A stretch of 6,680 nt of DNA from the NCBI GenBank assembly GCA_016929205.1, contig JAFGJF010000548.1:1-6680 (forward strand), given 5' to 3'. This document shows positions 1 to 6,061 of the stretch, piece by piece. Within the stretch, counting starts at the first letter, position 1. The number at the start of each line of letters is the position of its first letter. The notes beneath the pieces are model-generated. The model made no database searches. It was not told the origin of the DNA and saw only the letters and a program-made list of their open reading frames with translations. Made by a program: the position numbers and the translations under genes. Source of the stretch: Anaerolineae bacterium (GTDB taxonomy: Bacteria; Chloroflexota; Anaerolineae; JAFGEY01).

Positions 1-752
1 ACATCGGGGTCTTGTTCGCCCTTGGCAGCAATATGATCCTGGGCAGCTTGCTGGTGTGGCTCAAGCCCGGCTGGCTGCTGGGGGTGACGGCCGCACTGAT
101 GATCGGGACCGAGCTGCTGGTTCCCGACCCAAGCCGGTGGGGGCCGGGGATGAGCCCGCTCAACCTGATCGTGCTTACACCCGGCGGATTCATATCCGAG
201 ACAGAACGGCTGCTGTGGTCCAACTATCCGTTTTTGCCCTGGCTGGAACTGGTTACCTTTGGCCTCGCTTTTGGCGGCTGGCTGGCCCGGGATGCCAAGA
301 AGGCATTCCGGCGAGCGATGGCCATCGGCGCGGCGTGCATTGCCGCCTTCCTGGCCGTTCGTCTCCCGGATGGCTTTGGCAACATCCGCCCGCGTCCGGG
401 GAACACGTGGATCGACTGGATGAACGCGGTCAAGTACCCGCCCAGCATCGCTTTTACCCTGCTGACGACGGGGATCAACCTGCTCCTCCTGGGCCTGGTC
501 GCTCAGGTTGGCGAGCGCTGGCACGGGTTGTTGCAGCCCCTCGTGGTGTTTGGGCGGGCGCCGCTGTTCTTTTATCTGATCCACATCGTTTTGTACGCCG
601 GGCTCGGTCACCTGCTGACGCCAAAAGGCACCAGCATCCCGCTGATGGTTCCCTTTTGGCTGCTGGGCCTGCTGATCCTGTTCTTGCCCTGCCTGTGGTA
701 CGGGCGGTTCAAACATCGCCAGCCGGCAAACTCGGTTTTGCGGTTTCTGTGA
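1..752 (+). CDS. DUF1624 / heparan-alpha-glucosaminide N-acetyltransferase-like membrane protein, 3' part
   Basis: This is the C-terminal part of a polytopic inner-membrane protein. The frame is open to the left edge, so the start lies outside the window; the TTG at 12 is an internal codon (the frame reads I-G-V-L-F-A from position 3). About 249 residues are visible, with several hydrophobic helices. Segments typical of the DUF1624/HGSNAT family (related to acyltransferase 3) are a 'YPFLPWLELVTFG' helix start, the 'KYPPSIAFTLLTTG' helix, 'VVFGRAPLFFYLIHIVLY', and a basic C-terminal end 'FKHRQPANSVLRFL', which is where family members usually stop. Family members are thought to move acyl groups across the membrane to sugars or envelope components, but most bacterial ones are uncharacterised. 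The 3' end looks intact. The family call is confident; the substrate is unknown. Confidence 0.85.
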   Translation, partial: IGVLFALGSNMILGSLLVWLKPGWLLGVTAALMIGTELLVPDPSRWGPGMSPLNLIVLTPGGFISETERLLWSNYPFLPWLELVTFGLAFGGWLARDAKKAFRRAMAIGAACIAAFLAVRLPDGFGNIRPRPGNTWIDWMNAVKYPPSIAFTLLTTGINLLLLGLVAQVGERWHGLLQPLVVFGRAPLFFYLIHIVLYAGLGHLLTPKGTSIPLMVPFWLLGLLILFLPCLWYGRFKHRQPANSVLRFL

Positions 753-793
753 TTTGCAGGGCGGACCAGCCAGACGTGCAGACAGAGATCGAG

Positions 794-1189
794 ATGGACG
801 AGCGACCCGTTCGCGTGCTGATTGCCGATGGAAATACTGCGTCGCGCAAGGGGCTGCGTCCCGAGATTGCGATCGCCGGTGAGGCGGATGAAGGCCAGGA
901 GGCCGTGCGCCTGACGGCAGAACAGCGCCCCGACGTGGTGGTGATCGATGCTCAGATGCCGGGGATCGATGGCATCGAGGCTGTGCGGCGGATCAAGGCG
1001 TGCACGCCGCAGACCAGGGTCGTCGTCGTGGCCATGTATGCCGCCTATCGGGGCAAAGCGGCAGCCGCCGGAGCTGATGCCTTTGTGCACAAAACGGACC
1101 CGCCGGAGCGGCTGATCGCAGCCATTCTGCGCACCCGGTTCGGGCTCGACTCAAGTTTTTGTTTCAGCGTTGGTGGTCATCATCTCTAG
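794..1189 (+). CDS. Degenerate response-regulator receiver domain, no output domain
   Basis: The protein has 131 residues from the ATG at 794, chosen because the receiver fold (VRVLIAD) begins at once; the Shine-Dalgarno site is weak. It resembles the N-terminal receiver of NarL/LuxR-type regulators. The phosphoacceptor aspartate is D52 in 'VVVIDAQMPGIDG' and the conserved lysine is K100 in 'VHKTDPP'. Several parts are wrong. The acidic pair is D12-G13 rather than Asp-Asp. The switch Thr/Ser after strand 4 is A80. About six residues are missing between 'GLR' and 'PEIAIAGEA', which shortens helix 1. The usual C-terminal HTH is absent: after 'AAILRT' there is an unrelated tail of about 17 residues. 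It starts 41 bases after the DUF1624 gene on the same strand. Phosphorylation is doubtful, so this may be a decaying gene or a phosphorylation-independent pseudo-receiver. Confidence 0.7.
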   Translation: MDERPVRVLIADGNTASRKGLRPEIAIAGEADEGQEAVRLTAEQRPDVVVIDAQMPGIDGIEAVRRIKACTPQTRVVVVAMYAAYRGKAAAAGADAFVHKTDPPERLIAAILRTRFGLDSSFCFSVGGHHL

Positions 1190-1309
1190 TCAGGTTTCCT
1201 TGCCCACACCGAGTGCGTTCGCCTTTCGCAGCGCCATGGTGAGCCAACGCGCGCTCAGGTCGGTTGGCGAACGGGGTATCTCTAACACTAGCACACGATC
1301 TGCTGGCAT
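1190..1309 (-). pseudogene. N-terminal stub of a putative aminoglycoside/ecdysteroid-kinase-like phosphotransferase
   Basis: A 39-codon reading frame starts at ATG 1309-1307, with a good Shine-Dalgarno site (AAGGA at 1321-1317, 7-base spacing), and stops at TGA 1192-1190. The peptide contains 'IPRSPTDLSARWLT', then 'MALRKANALG'. This resembles the first 35 or so residues of APH/ecdysteroid-kinase-like phosphotransferases, which commonly open with 'IP.SP.DLT..WLT..LR'. Intact members have roughly 350 residues, so the kinase domain is missing; no continuation is visible in any minus frame before 1140. It lies 52 bases after the SDR gene on the same strand, as the next gene of that operon would. 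The ribosome site and family-like start argue for a real gene cut by a rearrangement. The family call rests on a short segment recalled from memory and is tentative. Confidence 0.45.
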
Positions 1310-1361
1310 CCTCAATTCCTTATCCCTTTTTTTGACCGGTGATCACAGATCATCACTCGGG

Positions 1362-2126
1362 TCAGTCCATAATTGAGCCGCAGGTCAGGTTCACGATGGC
1401 TCCGGTCATCGCACTGGCCCGATCGCAGGCCATCCAGACCGCGGCCTGGGCAACCTCGCCCAGCGTTGGCAGGCGTCCGAGGGCCGTCCCGTTTTCCATG
1501 TAGGTCCGGACTTTAGTCGCATCCGTAGACCAGGTCTCCGGAATGGCATCAGGGCGCAAGCAGACGACGCGGATCCCCTGTGGGCCAAGTTCGCCCGCCA
1601 GGCTGCGCGAGAGTGCCTCGATGGCAGCGCATGCCGTCCCGAACCCTCCGGTCAAATGGTAGCGGCGGTCGCGCCCGGACAGCACGGACGCAGAGGACGA
1701 GAGGGTCAGGATGACCCCGGAACGCTGCCGTACCATGCGCCGGGCCGCTGCCGTCGCCGTAAGAAAGTGCGTTTTGACGCCGGTCGTGATCGGAAGCAAC
1801 AAGTCCTCGCACAGCATGTCGATGAGCGGGGTTCCTTGCAGGTCTCCTCGGATCGAAATCGCGTTAAAAGAGATATCTATGCTGCCTGCCTTCTTGACGA
1901 TCGCATCAAGATGATGCTCGATGGCCTGTGGATCGAGGGCATCGACTTGAGCCGCCTCGGCTGTTCCTCCCGCAGCGGATATCTTTTCAACCACGGCTTT
2001 GAGCGTGTGCAGCGTGCGACCGGCGAGAAAGACCTTGGCTCCATCACGCGCAAAGGCACGGGCAACCGAACCGCCGATATGTCCTCCTGCCCCATAGATG
2101 ACCGCGTTCTTGTCCTTGAGCAGCAT
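1362..2126 (-). CDS. Atypical short-chain dehydrogenase/reductase (SDR), catalytic Tyr/Lys replaced
   Basis: The protein has 254 residues. The ATG at 2126 is chosen because GGAGG sits 7 bases upstream and the Rossmann fold starts at once; a GTG at 2165 overlaps the previous stop but has no ribosome site. The nucleotide-binding loop is 'YGAGGHIG' (residues 11-18). R37 in 'LAGRT' suggests NADP(H). The usual NNAG motif is 'FNAIS' (87-91). The serine region is 'LTLSSSAS' (140-147). Where classical SDRs have YxxxK this one reads F162-G-T-A-C166 before 'AAIEALSRSLAGELGP', so both catalytic residues are missing. The C-terminus 'MTGAIVNLTCGSIMD' is family-typical. I recall a recurring subfamily with this GGFG..C signature, so the change is probably ancestral and not decay. 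It starts 35 bases after the transketolase C half and likely shares its operon. It may be a non-classical reductase or a binding protein; the substrate is unknown. Confidence 0.85.
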   Translation of the reverse strand: MLLKDKNAVIYGAGGHIGGSVARAFARDGAKVFLAGRTLHTLKAVVEKISAAGGTAEAAQVDALDPQAIEHHLDAIVKKAGSIDISFNAISIRGDLQGTPLIDMLCEDLLLPITTGVKTHFLTATAAARRMVRQRSGVILTLSSSASVLSGRDRRYHLTGGFGTACAAIEALSRSLAGELGPQGIRVVCLRPDAIPETWSTDATKVRTYMENGTALGRLPTLGEVAQAAVWMACDRASAMTGAIVNLTCGSIMD

Positions 2127-2161
2127 ATGGTTTCCTCCTTGACTTGGTCCGGATGCGGCGC

Positions 2162-3061
2162 TCACAATTTGAGAAAGCGGGCGATCCGGGCACGGATGTC
2201 ATCGACGGTGAGGCCGATTTCCCGGTCAAGTCGTTCTGGCGGGCCGTATCGTTCCAGGACCCGGCGCGGCACGCCGATCGTTTCGATCCGGGCCGGAACT
2301 GCCTGAAGCGCTTGTGCAATATCGGGCACAAGTCCCCCCTCATAGTAAGGTTCGACCAAGATCACATTGGCCGAAGCTTTGGCAGCCGCATTCCTCAAAG
2401 TCTCTTCGTCAAATGGGGCGACCGTCGTCGCATAAAGCACGGTCAGATCCAGGTCTTTAGCGGCCGCAAGCGCCCGATCCAGCGTCGGACCCACAGCCAC
2501 AACAATCCCGTCTCTGCCCTCCCGTTCCACGTGCAGTTTTCCAAAACGGACTATCCGGCTGGCGTCATTTTGCTGAACACTGGTGCGAATATAGGTTGGT
2601 GCCCCATTGTTGTAGGTTTGGCGGAGCAGGGTTTCGAATTCATCCGCTGTACCGGGAACACAGATCTGCATTCTGGGCAGCGTCTTGAGGATCGGGACGT
2701 CGCCGGGACACTGGTGTGTCATACCGTCGGTTCCGTAATCATAGGAGGCACCGATACTGATCAGCGTTCCCCCTAGCCCCTGGTAACAAAAGTCGTCCTT
2801 GATCTGCTCAAAAGGCCTTTCTACCACAAAAGGGGCGATGGAATGAACGATGGGATGAAACCCCTCCAGGGCCAAGCCCGCGGCGACACTGACCGCCGTC
2901 TGTTCCATAATCCCGACGTTGATCACGCGATGCGGAAATCGCTTCATCGCATCTCGAAAATAGCTTGCGCTGATGTCTGCCAGGACGAGGGCGGTGCCGG
3001 GATCCGTGCCGATCAGATCGCTAACCACTTGGGCCATTCTATCGCGCATGGAATCAGGCAT
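2162..3061 (-). CDS. Transketolase, C-terminal subunit (pyrimidine-binding and C-terminal domains)
   Basis: This 299-residue protein is the second half of a split transketolase. The ATG at 3061 is preceded by GGAGG with 9-base spacing and overlaps the stop of the upstream half by 8 bases, so translation is probably coupled. Residues about 1-165 form the pyrimidine-binding domain, with the catalytic glutamate E53 in 'NVGIMEQ', which activates thiamine diphosphate, and the conserved 'YGTDGMTHQ' segment with H116. Residues about 180-299 form the transketolase C-terminal domain ('IVVAVGPTLDRALAAAK', 'VEPYYEGGL'). Its length fits stand-alone C-terminal transketolase subunits (about 300-320). With the N-terminal partner it should form the active cytosolic enzyme, which transfers a two-carbon ketol unit between phosphorylated sugars. 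A specialised role (for example in an unusual sugar pathway) is possible but not shown by the sequence. Confidence 0.9.
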   Translation of the reverse strand: MPDSMRDRMAQVVSDLIGTDPGTALVLADISASYFRDAMKRFPHRVINVGIMEQTAVSVAAGLALEGFHPIVHSIAPFVVERPFEQIKDDFCYQGLGGTLISIGASYDYGTDGMTHQCPGDVPILKTLPRMQICVPGTADEFETLLRQTYNNGAPTYIRTSVQQNDASRIVRFGKLHVEREGRDGIVVAVGPTLDRALAAAKDLDLTVLYATTVAPFDEETLRNAAAKASANVILVEPYYEGGLVPDIAQALQAVPARIETIGVPRRVLERYGPPERLDREIGLTVDDIRARIARFLKL

Positions 3062-3728
3062 GGCTCAACACCTCCGCAATGACCACACTGGGTCGATCGG
3101 CCGCGGGAGACAAAAGTGCGTTTTCGATGGCGTCCTTATCTCGTCCATCAATGGCCCGGGCTTGCCAGCCAAAGGTTTCGAACTTGACGGCGAGATCGCC
3201 CAGATCTCGCGTGCTTGAACGGTTGTCGATGAGAATGGCCGTCAGATTGGAAAGGCCGAGGTTCCCTGCCAGAAGAATGGTCTCCCAGACAGAGCCTTCG
3301 TTTGTTTCCCCATCTCCAATGAGGACATAGACTCGGCGACCGATGCCCTTGGCTTTGAGCCCCAGGGCGACACCGATGGCCATCGGAAAACCGTGCCCAA
3401 GCGATCCGGTAGAAGCCTCGACTCCCGGTACGCGGTTTCGATCCGGATGTCCCCCGAGGATCCCCTCCCACTCTAAAAACGTTTCCAGCTCGCTCGCGGC
3501 AAAGAATCCTTTTTGCGCAAGTATCGCATAGAGCACCAAAGGGCCGTGCCCCTTGCTCAATATGAATCGATCGCGGTCCTCGCTCCGTGGATTGGAGGCG
3601 TCATAGTTGAGAACGCGATCATACAGAACCCATAGGACCTCCAGCGTTGAATACGCACTGGGATTGTGCTTTTCATCACCGGACGCGAGATCCATCAGAT
3701 CGCCAAGTTGTTTTCTATATGTCGCCAT
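3054..3728 (-). CDS. Transketolase, N-terminal subunit (thiamine diphosphate-binding)
   Basis: This is the first half of the split transketolase, with 224 residues from the ATG at 3728. That start is chosen because family similarity begins at 'MATYRKQLGDLMDL'; an in-frame ATG at 3791 would add 21 residues lying wholly over the upstream gene. The diphosphate/metal motif is G138-D-G-E-T-N-E-G-S, ending at N169. H61 in 'SKGHG', H94 in 'GGHPDR' and 'GSLGHGFPMAIGVALG' (108-123) are family-typical. The usual 'GHPGGSLS' segment near the N-terminus reads 'GDEKHNPSAYSTLEVL' (17-32), which marks a divergent branch, and the protein is shorter than the usual 270 or so residues. No strong Shine-Dalgarno site precedes it, and it begins 34 bases inside the upstream reading frame, so its translation may depend on coupling. 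It overlaps the C-terminal subunit by 8 bases. Confidence 0.87.
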   Translation of the reverse strand: MATYRKQLGDLMDLASGDEKHNPSAYSTLEVLWVLYDRVLNYDASNPRSEDRDRFILSKGHGPLVLYAILAQKGFFAASELETFLEWEGILGGHPDRNRVPGVEASTGSLGHGFPMAIGVALGLKAKGIGRRVYVLIGDGETNEGSVWETILLAGNLGLSNLTAILIDNRSSTRDLGDLAVKFETFGWQARAIDGRDKDAIENALLSPAADRPSVVIAEVLSHA

Positions 3729-4045
3729 GATTGGTTCCGTCCGCTCTTTGACGATGGTTTTTTCGCAATTACATATCCAAAACTGATCCATCTGCCGTTA
3801 TCCATTTGAATGGCTCTTTTCTCTCCATCAAGGTCCACCTGGCAGCCGGGATCATGTTTCGCGTATTCCTCCCACCACCACCGCGCATCCGGTGCATAAT
3901 CCGCTTTGATGATCTCAAACCCCACCGATTGGCAGTTGAATTGCACCTGCATCTTTTCCGCCATAAACTCGGCCAGTTTCGGCCCGCCAGGTCCGCCGCT
4001 TTGGGCATAGATGGTAGCAAGATCTGGGTACTTGGGTTTTGGCAT
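3695..4045 (-). CDS. Internally deleted class I methyltransferase remnant (hypothetical protein)
   Basis: This 116-residue protein starts at the ATG at 4045, 10 bases after the ACT gene stop and without a clear ribosome site. Residues 1-35 ('MPKPKYPDLATIYAQSGGPG', then 'LAEFMAEKMQ') look like the N-terminal helix region before the SAM-binding core of a class I methyltransferase. Residues about 39-97 ('SVGFEIIKADYAPDARWWWE', 'DNGRWISFGYVIAKKP') look like the last strand and C-terminal end of such an enzyme. The Rossmann core with the glycine-rich motif I is absent, so the two ends appear joined near residues 35-39 (about 3930-3943), still in frame. A typical enzyme has 200-280 residues. The last 19 residues overlap the transketolase start. 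It is probably catalytically dead. The methyltransferase origin comes from remembered family pattern and is moderately sure; otherwise it is a hypothetical protein. Confidence 0.6.
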   Translation of the reverse strand: MPKPKYPDLATIYAQSGGPGGPKLAEFMAEKMQVQFNCQSVGFEIIKADYAPDARWWWEEYAKHDPGCQVDLDGEKRAIQMDNGRWISFGYVIAKKPSSKSGRNQSWRHIENNLAI

Positions 4046-4055
4046 CAGGATGAAC

Positions 4056-4469
4056 TTATATCTCTAAAGCCGCTATAGCTTTTTCGCAGTCTTTCTGCTC
4101 AAGGTAGAGAATGACGCCATACCCTCCCTTTATATCGGCTATTCCGCTGGACTCGTCAACATGGATATCTGCCTGAGCAAGTTTCTCATAGATATCAGCC
4201 AAAGCCCCTGACTGATCGTCACCCTCAATGAACAGAGCAGCGTGAGGACCATCTAATTCCAGCCCTGCCTTTTTCGCTCCATCGATCATCTTGGGACCGT
4301 CATCGGGAAAAAGGGTGAACCGGGTATGCCTGGGGTCCAGAGGAACGGCTTTGAAAGCGAGCAAGCTAATCCCCATACCGGCAACCAGAGCAAGCAGTTT
4401 AGATCCTTCCCCGGCGTGATCCTCAACTGTTGTGTTATAGTATTCAACTCTTTTGATATCGAATGTCAT
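4056..4469 (-). CDS. ACT domain-containing protein (two ACT-like repeats)
   Basis: The protein has 137 residues from the ATG at 4469, which is preceded by AAGGAG with 5-base spacing. Two ACT-like beta-alpha-beta units are visible. Residues about 8-62 contain 'TTVEDHAGEGSKLLALVAGM', 'GISLLAFKAVPL' and 'TRFTLFPDD'. Residues about 76-136 contain 'ALFIEGDDQSGALADIYEKL', 'ADIHVDESSGIADIKGGYGV' and 'ILYLEQ'. No enzyme domain is attached. ACT domains bind amino acids or other small ligands and usually control metabolic enzymes allosterically. As the first gene of the tight block that leads to the transketolase and SDR genes, it may sense a pathway ligand, but no target can be named. It follows the hydrolase gene after a 94-base AT-rich gap, which could hold a promoter, although I see no convincing -35/-10 pair there. 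Confidence 0.82.
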   Translation of the reverse strand: MTFDIKRVEYYNTTVEDHAGEGSKLLALVAGMGISLLAFKAVPLDPRHTRFTLFPDDGPKMIDGAKKAGLELDGPHAALFIEGDDQSGALADIYEKLAQADIHVDESSGIADIKGGYGVILYLEQKDCEKAIAALEI

Positions 4470-4563
4470 CGGTTCTCCTTTTTATGTTGTTTGGGTATGT
4501 TGGACGAAATTCTTTTAAATCACTTCATACTGGGTTGCTATGGGAGAGTTTCCGTCCCACAGG

Positions 4564-5499
4564 TTATCTTGACTTGCAGCGTGAAACAACCCATGCTACG
4601 ATCCGGTCAAACCGACGCTGAGTCACGGGATGTCCTCCATCATATCGCTCGTGTTCCAGTTGTTCTCCTGCGCCCAGGGCATCGAATGCCTCTTGGGCCA
4701 GATTCACAATGGTGTCGGCGTCATATGAGTATTTGTCTTGTGTGGCAGAGACCAGCAGTATTGCCCTGGGGGCAACGCATTTGACCAGATCCTGGATGTC
4801 AAAGCGTTGTGCGAATCCCGGAATTGCCAGTGCCATTTCGATCCCTATTCCGTTGGCCATCTTGTACTTGTAGGTACAAGCCGCACCACTGGAACATGCA
4901 AAGCGGATTCGGACATCCAGGGCAGCATGAAACAGAACCGTGTTTCCCCCATACGAGTGCCCAAGCGTCCCCAGGCGTTTCGTGTCTACCAAAGGGTGCT
5001 CGTACAATACGGATAGCCCACGGGCCGCGTCATTGAGCACCTTTCTCATCAGCGTGTCGCCTTTTAGCAAACGATAGCACATCTCGTTAAAGTGTTGCAA
5101 GGTATCGGCATCTCCCTCATCCGGTTCAGTTCCGGCGCGGTTTCTCCGCCGATCCTCGAAACATATTGAATCAGGGGCCAGGACCGCGATTCCCTGCCTC
5201 GCCAATGCCGGGCCAAAGGCCTGCAAAGGATCGCCTACCAATCCACAAACCTCGCTTTTCCCGAAATGCCTCTCGCCGTGGTGTTGATGGTGTACAAGTA
5301 CCGCTGGAAAGGGGCCAGACCCTTCTGGCAGCAGGAAAAACGCCGGAATGTCTTCTCCTTCTCCGTCATCGTAGCTGATTCGGCTTCGGCTATAGCCCTG
5401 CTCCTCAACGACGCTTTCTGTACTGAAAGGCACAGACAGTGTGGGAACACTGAATTTCAAGAATTTGCCGATCTCTTGCCGCAGCGTGCCAATATTCAC
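4564..5499 (-). CDS. Alpha/beta hydrolase, dienelactone hydrolase-like
   Basis: The protein has 311 residues from the GTG at 5499. That start is chosen because GAGG lies 7 bases before it; a GTG at 5535 in the same frame has no ribosome site. It is a cytosolic alpha/beta hydrolase with no signal peptide. The oxyanion-side loop is 'FPAVLVHHQHHGERHFG' (64-80). The nucleophile elbow is G180-H-S182-Y-G-G. The acid is probably D255 in 'LLVSATQDKYSYD', and the histidine is H290 in 'YDGGHPVT'. An insertion of about 60 residues between strand 4 and the elbow (roughly 110-170) resembles large dienelactone-hydrolase or acetyl-xylan-esterase-like members. Likely activity is ester or lactone hydrolysis on a small metabolite. 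It begins 72 bases after the small membrane protein gene and ends 94 bases before the ACT gene, so membership in the transketolase operon is possible but not certain. Confidence 0.85.
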   Translation of the reverse strand: MNIGTLRQEIGKFLKFSVPTLSVPFSTESVVEEQGYSRSRISYDDGEGEDIPAFFLLPEGSGPFPAVLVHHQHHGERHFGKSEVCGLVGDPLQAFGPALARQGIAVLAPDSICFEDRRRNRAGTEPDEGDADTLQHFNEMCYRLLKGDTLMRKVLNDAARGLSVLYEHPLVDTKRLGTLGHSYGGNTVLFHAALDVRIRFACSSGAACTYKYKMANGIGIEMALAIPGFAQRFDIQDLVKCVAPRAILLVSATQDKYSYDADTIVNLAQEAFDALGAGEQLEHERYDGGHPVTQRRFDRIVAWVVSRCKSR

Positions 5500-5571
5500 C
5501 CAATCACCTCTTCCAGAACCCGGTGCCAAGAACACGCGATCCGGTCTGACGCCTGGCCCGGGTAAGCAGAT

Positions 5572-5889
5572 CTACCTCACAGCTCGTACAAAGCTGGACA
5601 CAGCAACGAGCGTCCAGACAACGATTCCGGCAAAGGCCAACAGGCGTACAAAAGTTGGCCATGAGGATTCCCAGATCCAAAGCCCCACCATGATCGGGAG
5701 AAACAACAGCCAGACGACGATCTCTACCACGGAGGGCAACGCTCGCACCCCATTCCAGAGCAAGTCCAGCCACTCACGATTCACAACGAGTGCGATAGCG
5801 AACCCGACCCACAGCATTGCCACGATCACGATGGCGTATGTGCTCAGTACGCGTGGAACGGTCACGTTCCAGAATGCTGAGTCTTTCAT
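5572..5889 (-). CDS. Small membrane protein, three predicted transmembrane helices
   Basis: The protein has 105 residues from the ATG at 5889, supported by GGAGG with 7-base spacing. Three hydrophobic segments are visible at about residues 14-36 ('VLSTYAIVIVAMLWVGFAIA'), 51-73 ('VEIVVWLLFLPIMVGLWIW') and 79-101 ('LLAFAGIVVWTLVAVSSFV'), with short polar ends and a basic C-terminus (R-A-V-R). It is rich in tryptophan. I do not recognise the family and see no catalytic motif. It is the first gene after the 209-base gap that carries the promoter candidate, and lies 72 bases before the hydrolase. Clear ribosome site, uninterrupted frame and membrane-like composition make it a real gene; the function is unknown. 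Confidence 0.72.
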   Translation of the reverse strand: MKDSAFWNVTVPRVLSTYAIVIVAMLWVGFAIALVVNREWLDLLWNGVRALPSVVEIVVWLLFLPIMVGLWIWESSWPTFVRLLAFAGIVVWTLVAVSSFVRAVR

Positions 5890-6017
5890 TGTCGCCCTCC
5901 TAGACCAAGATCGCCAACCTCAACAGAAACGCGCCCGGCCCTCCTTGTATTTTCGATCATCCTCTCGGCCCTTTGCCTTTCAGGCGCTGATTTAGTTCCC
6001 CCAAGATATTGACAAGA

Positions 6018-6038
6018 TACAATCCTGGATACATTGTA
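6018..6038. repeat. Inverted repeat TACAAT-N9-ATTGTA overlapping the -10 element
   Basis: Perfect 6-base arms at 6018-6023 and 6033-6038 are separated by 9 bases. The right arm coincides with the minus-strand -10 candidate. The same stretch also contains GATACA twice (6016-6021 and 6028-6033), 12 bases apart. The size and position fit an operator for a dimeric regulator, but 6-base arms can occur by chance. Confidence 0.35.
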
Positions 6039-6061
6039 CGCGAGTTGTCCCCTACAGGCAA
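6033..6061 (-). promoter_or_regulatory. Candidate sigma70-type promoter for the membrane protein / hydrolase genes
   Basis: Read on the minus strand, a -35 TTGCCT (6061-6056) and a -10 TACAAT (6038-6033) are separated by exactly 17 bases. The -10 matches consensus at five of six positions and the -35 at four. Transcription would start near 6026 and give a leader of roughly 135 bases before the ATG at 5889. The -10 hexamer is also one arm of an inverted repeat, so a repressor could act there. The call is from consensus matching only. Confidence 0.42.

Noticed and set aside
56..793. Long plus-strand reading frame in phase with the receiver gene, running across the DUF1624 gene
   Set aside because: The translated part before 794 is Arg/Pro/Gly-rich and shows no family resemblance; the DUF1624 frame explains the region. 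Only the portion from 794 is protein-like.
1340..1352. Inverted repeat TGATC-ACA-GATCA after the SDR gene, near a T-run
   Set aside because: The T-run precedes the stem on the plus strand and would be an A-run after it on the transcribed minus strand, so it cannot be a terminator for the SDR operon; the 5-base arms are short.
1170..1376. 68-residue plus-strand reading frame over the junction region
   Set aside because: It has no ribosome site, a Ser-rich composition, and lies opposite the better-supported minus-strand stub with its Shine-Dalgarno site.
2165..2165. GTG start for the SDR overlapping the transketolase stop (GTGA)
   Set aside because: It has no ribosome site, whereas the ATG at 2126 has GGAGG at 7-base spacing directly before the Rossmann fold.
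3769..4078. Reading frames on both strands overlapping the methyltransferase remnant
   Set aside because: They are out of frame with it, with biased composition and no recognisable motifs or ribosome sites.
4470..4563. Promoter or terminator in the AT-rich gap between the hydrolase and ACT genes
   Set aside because: No -35/-10 pair with acceptable spacing was found, and the only stem (GGGA/TCCC) is four bases with no T-run.
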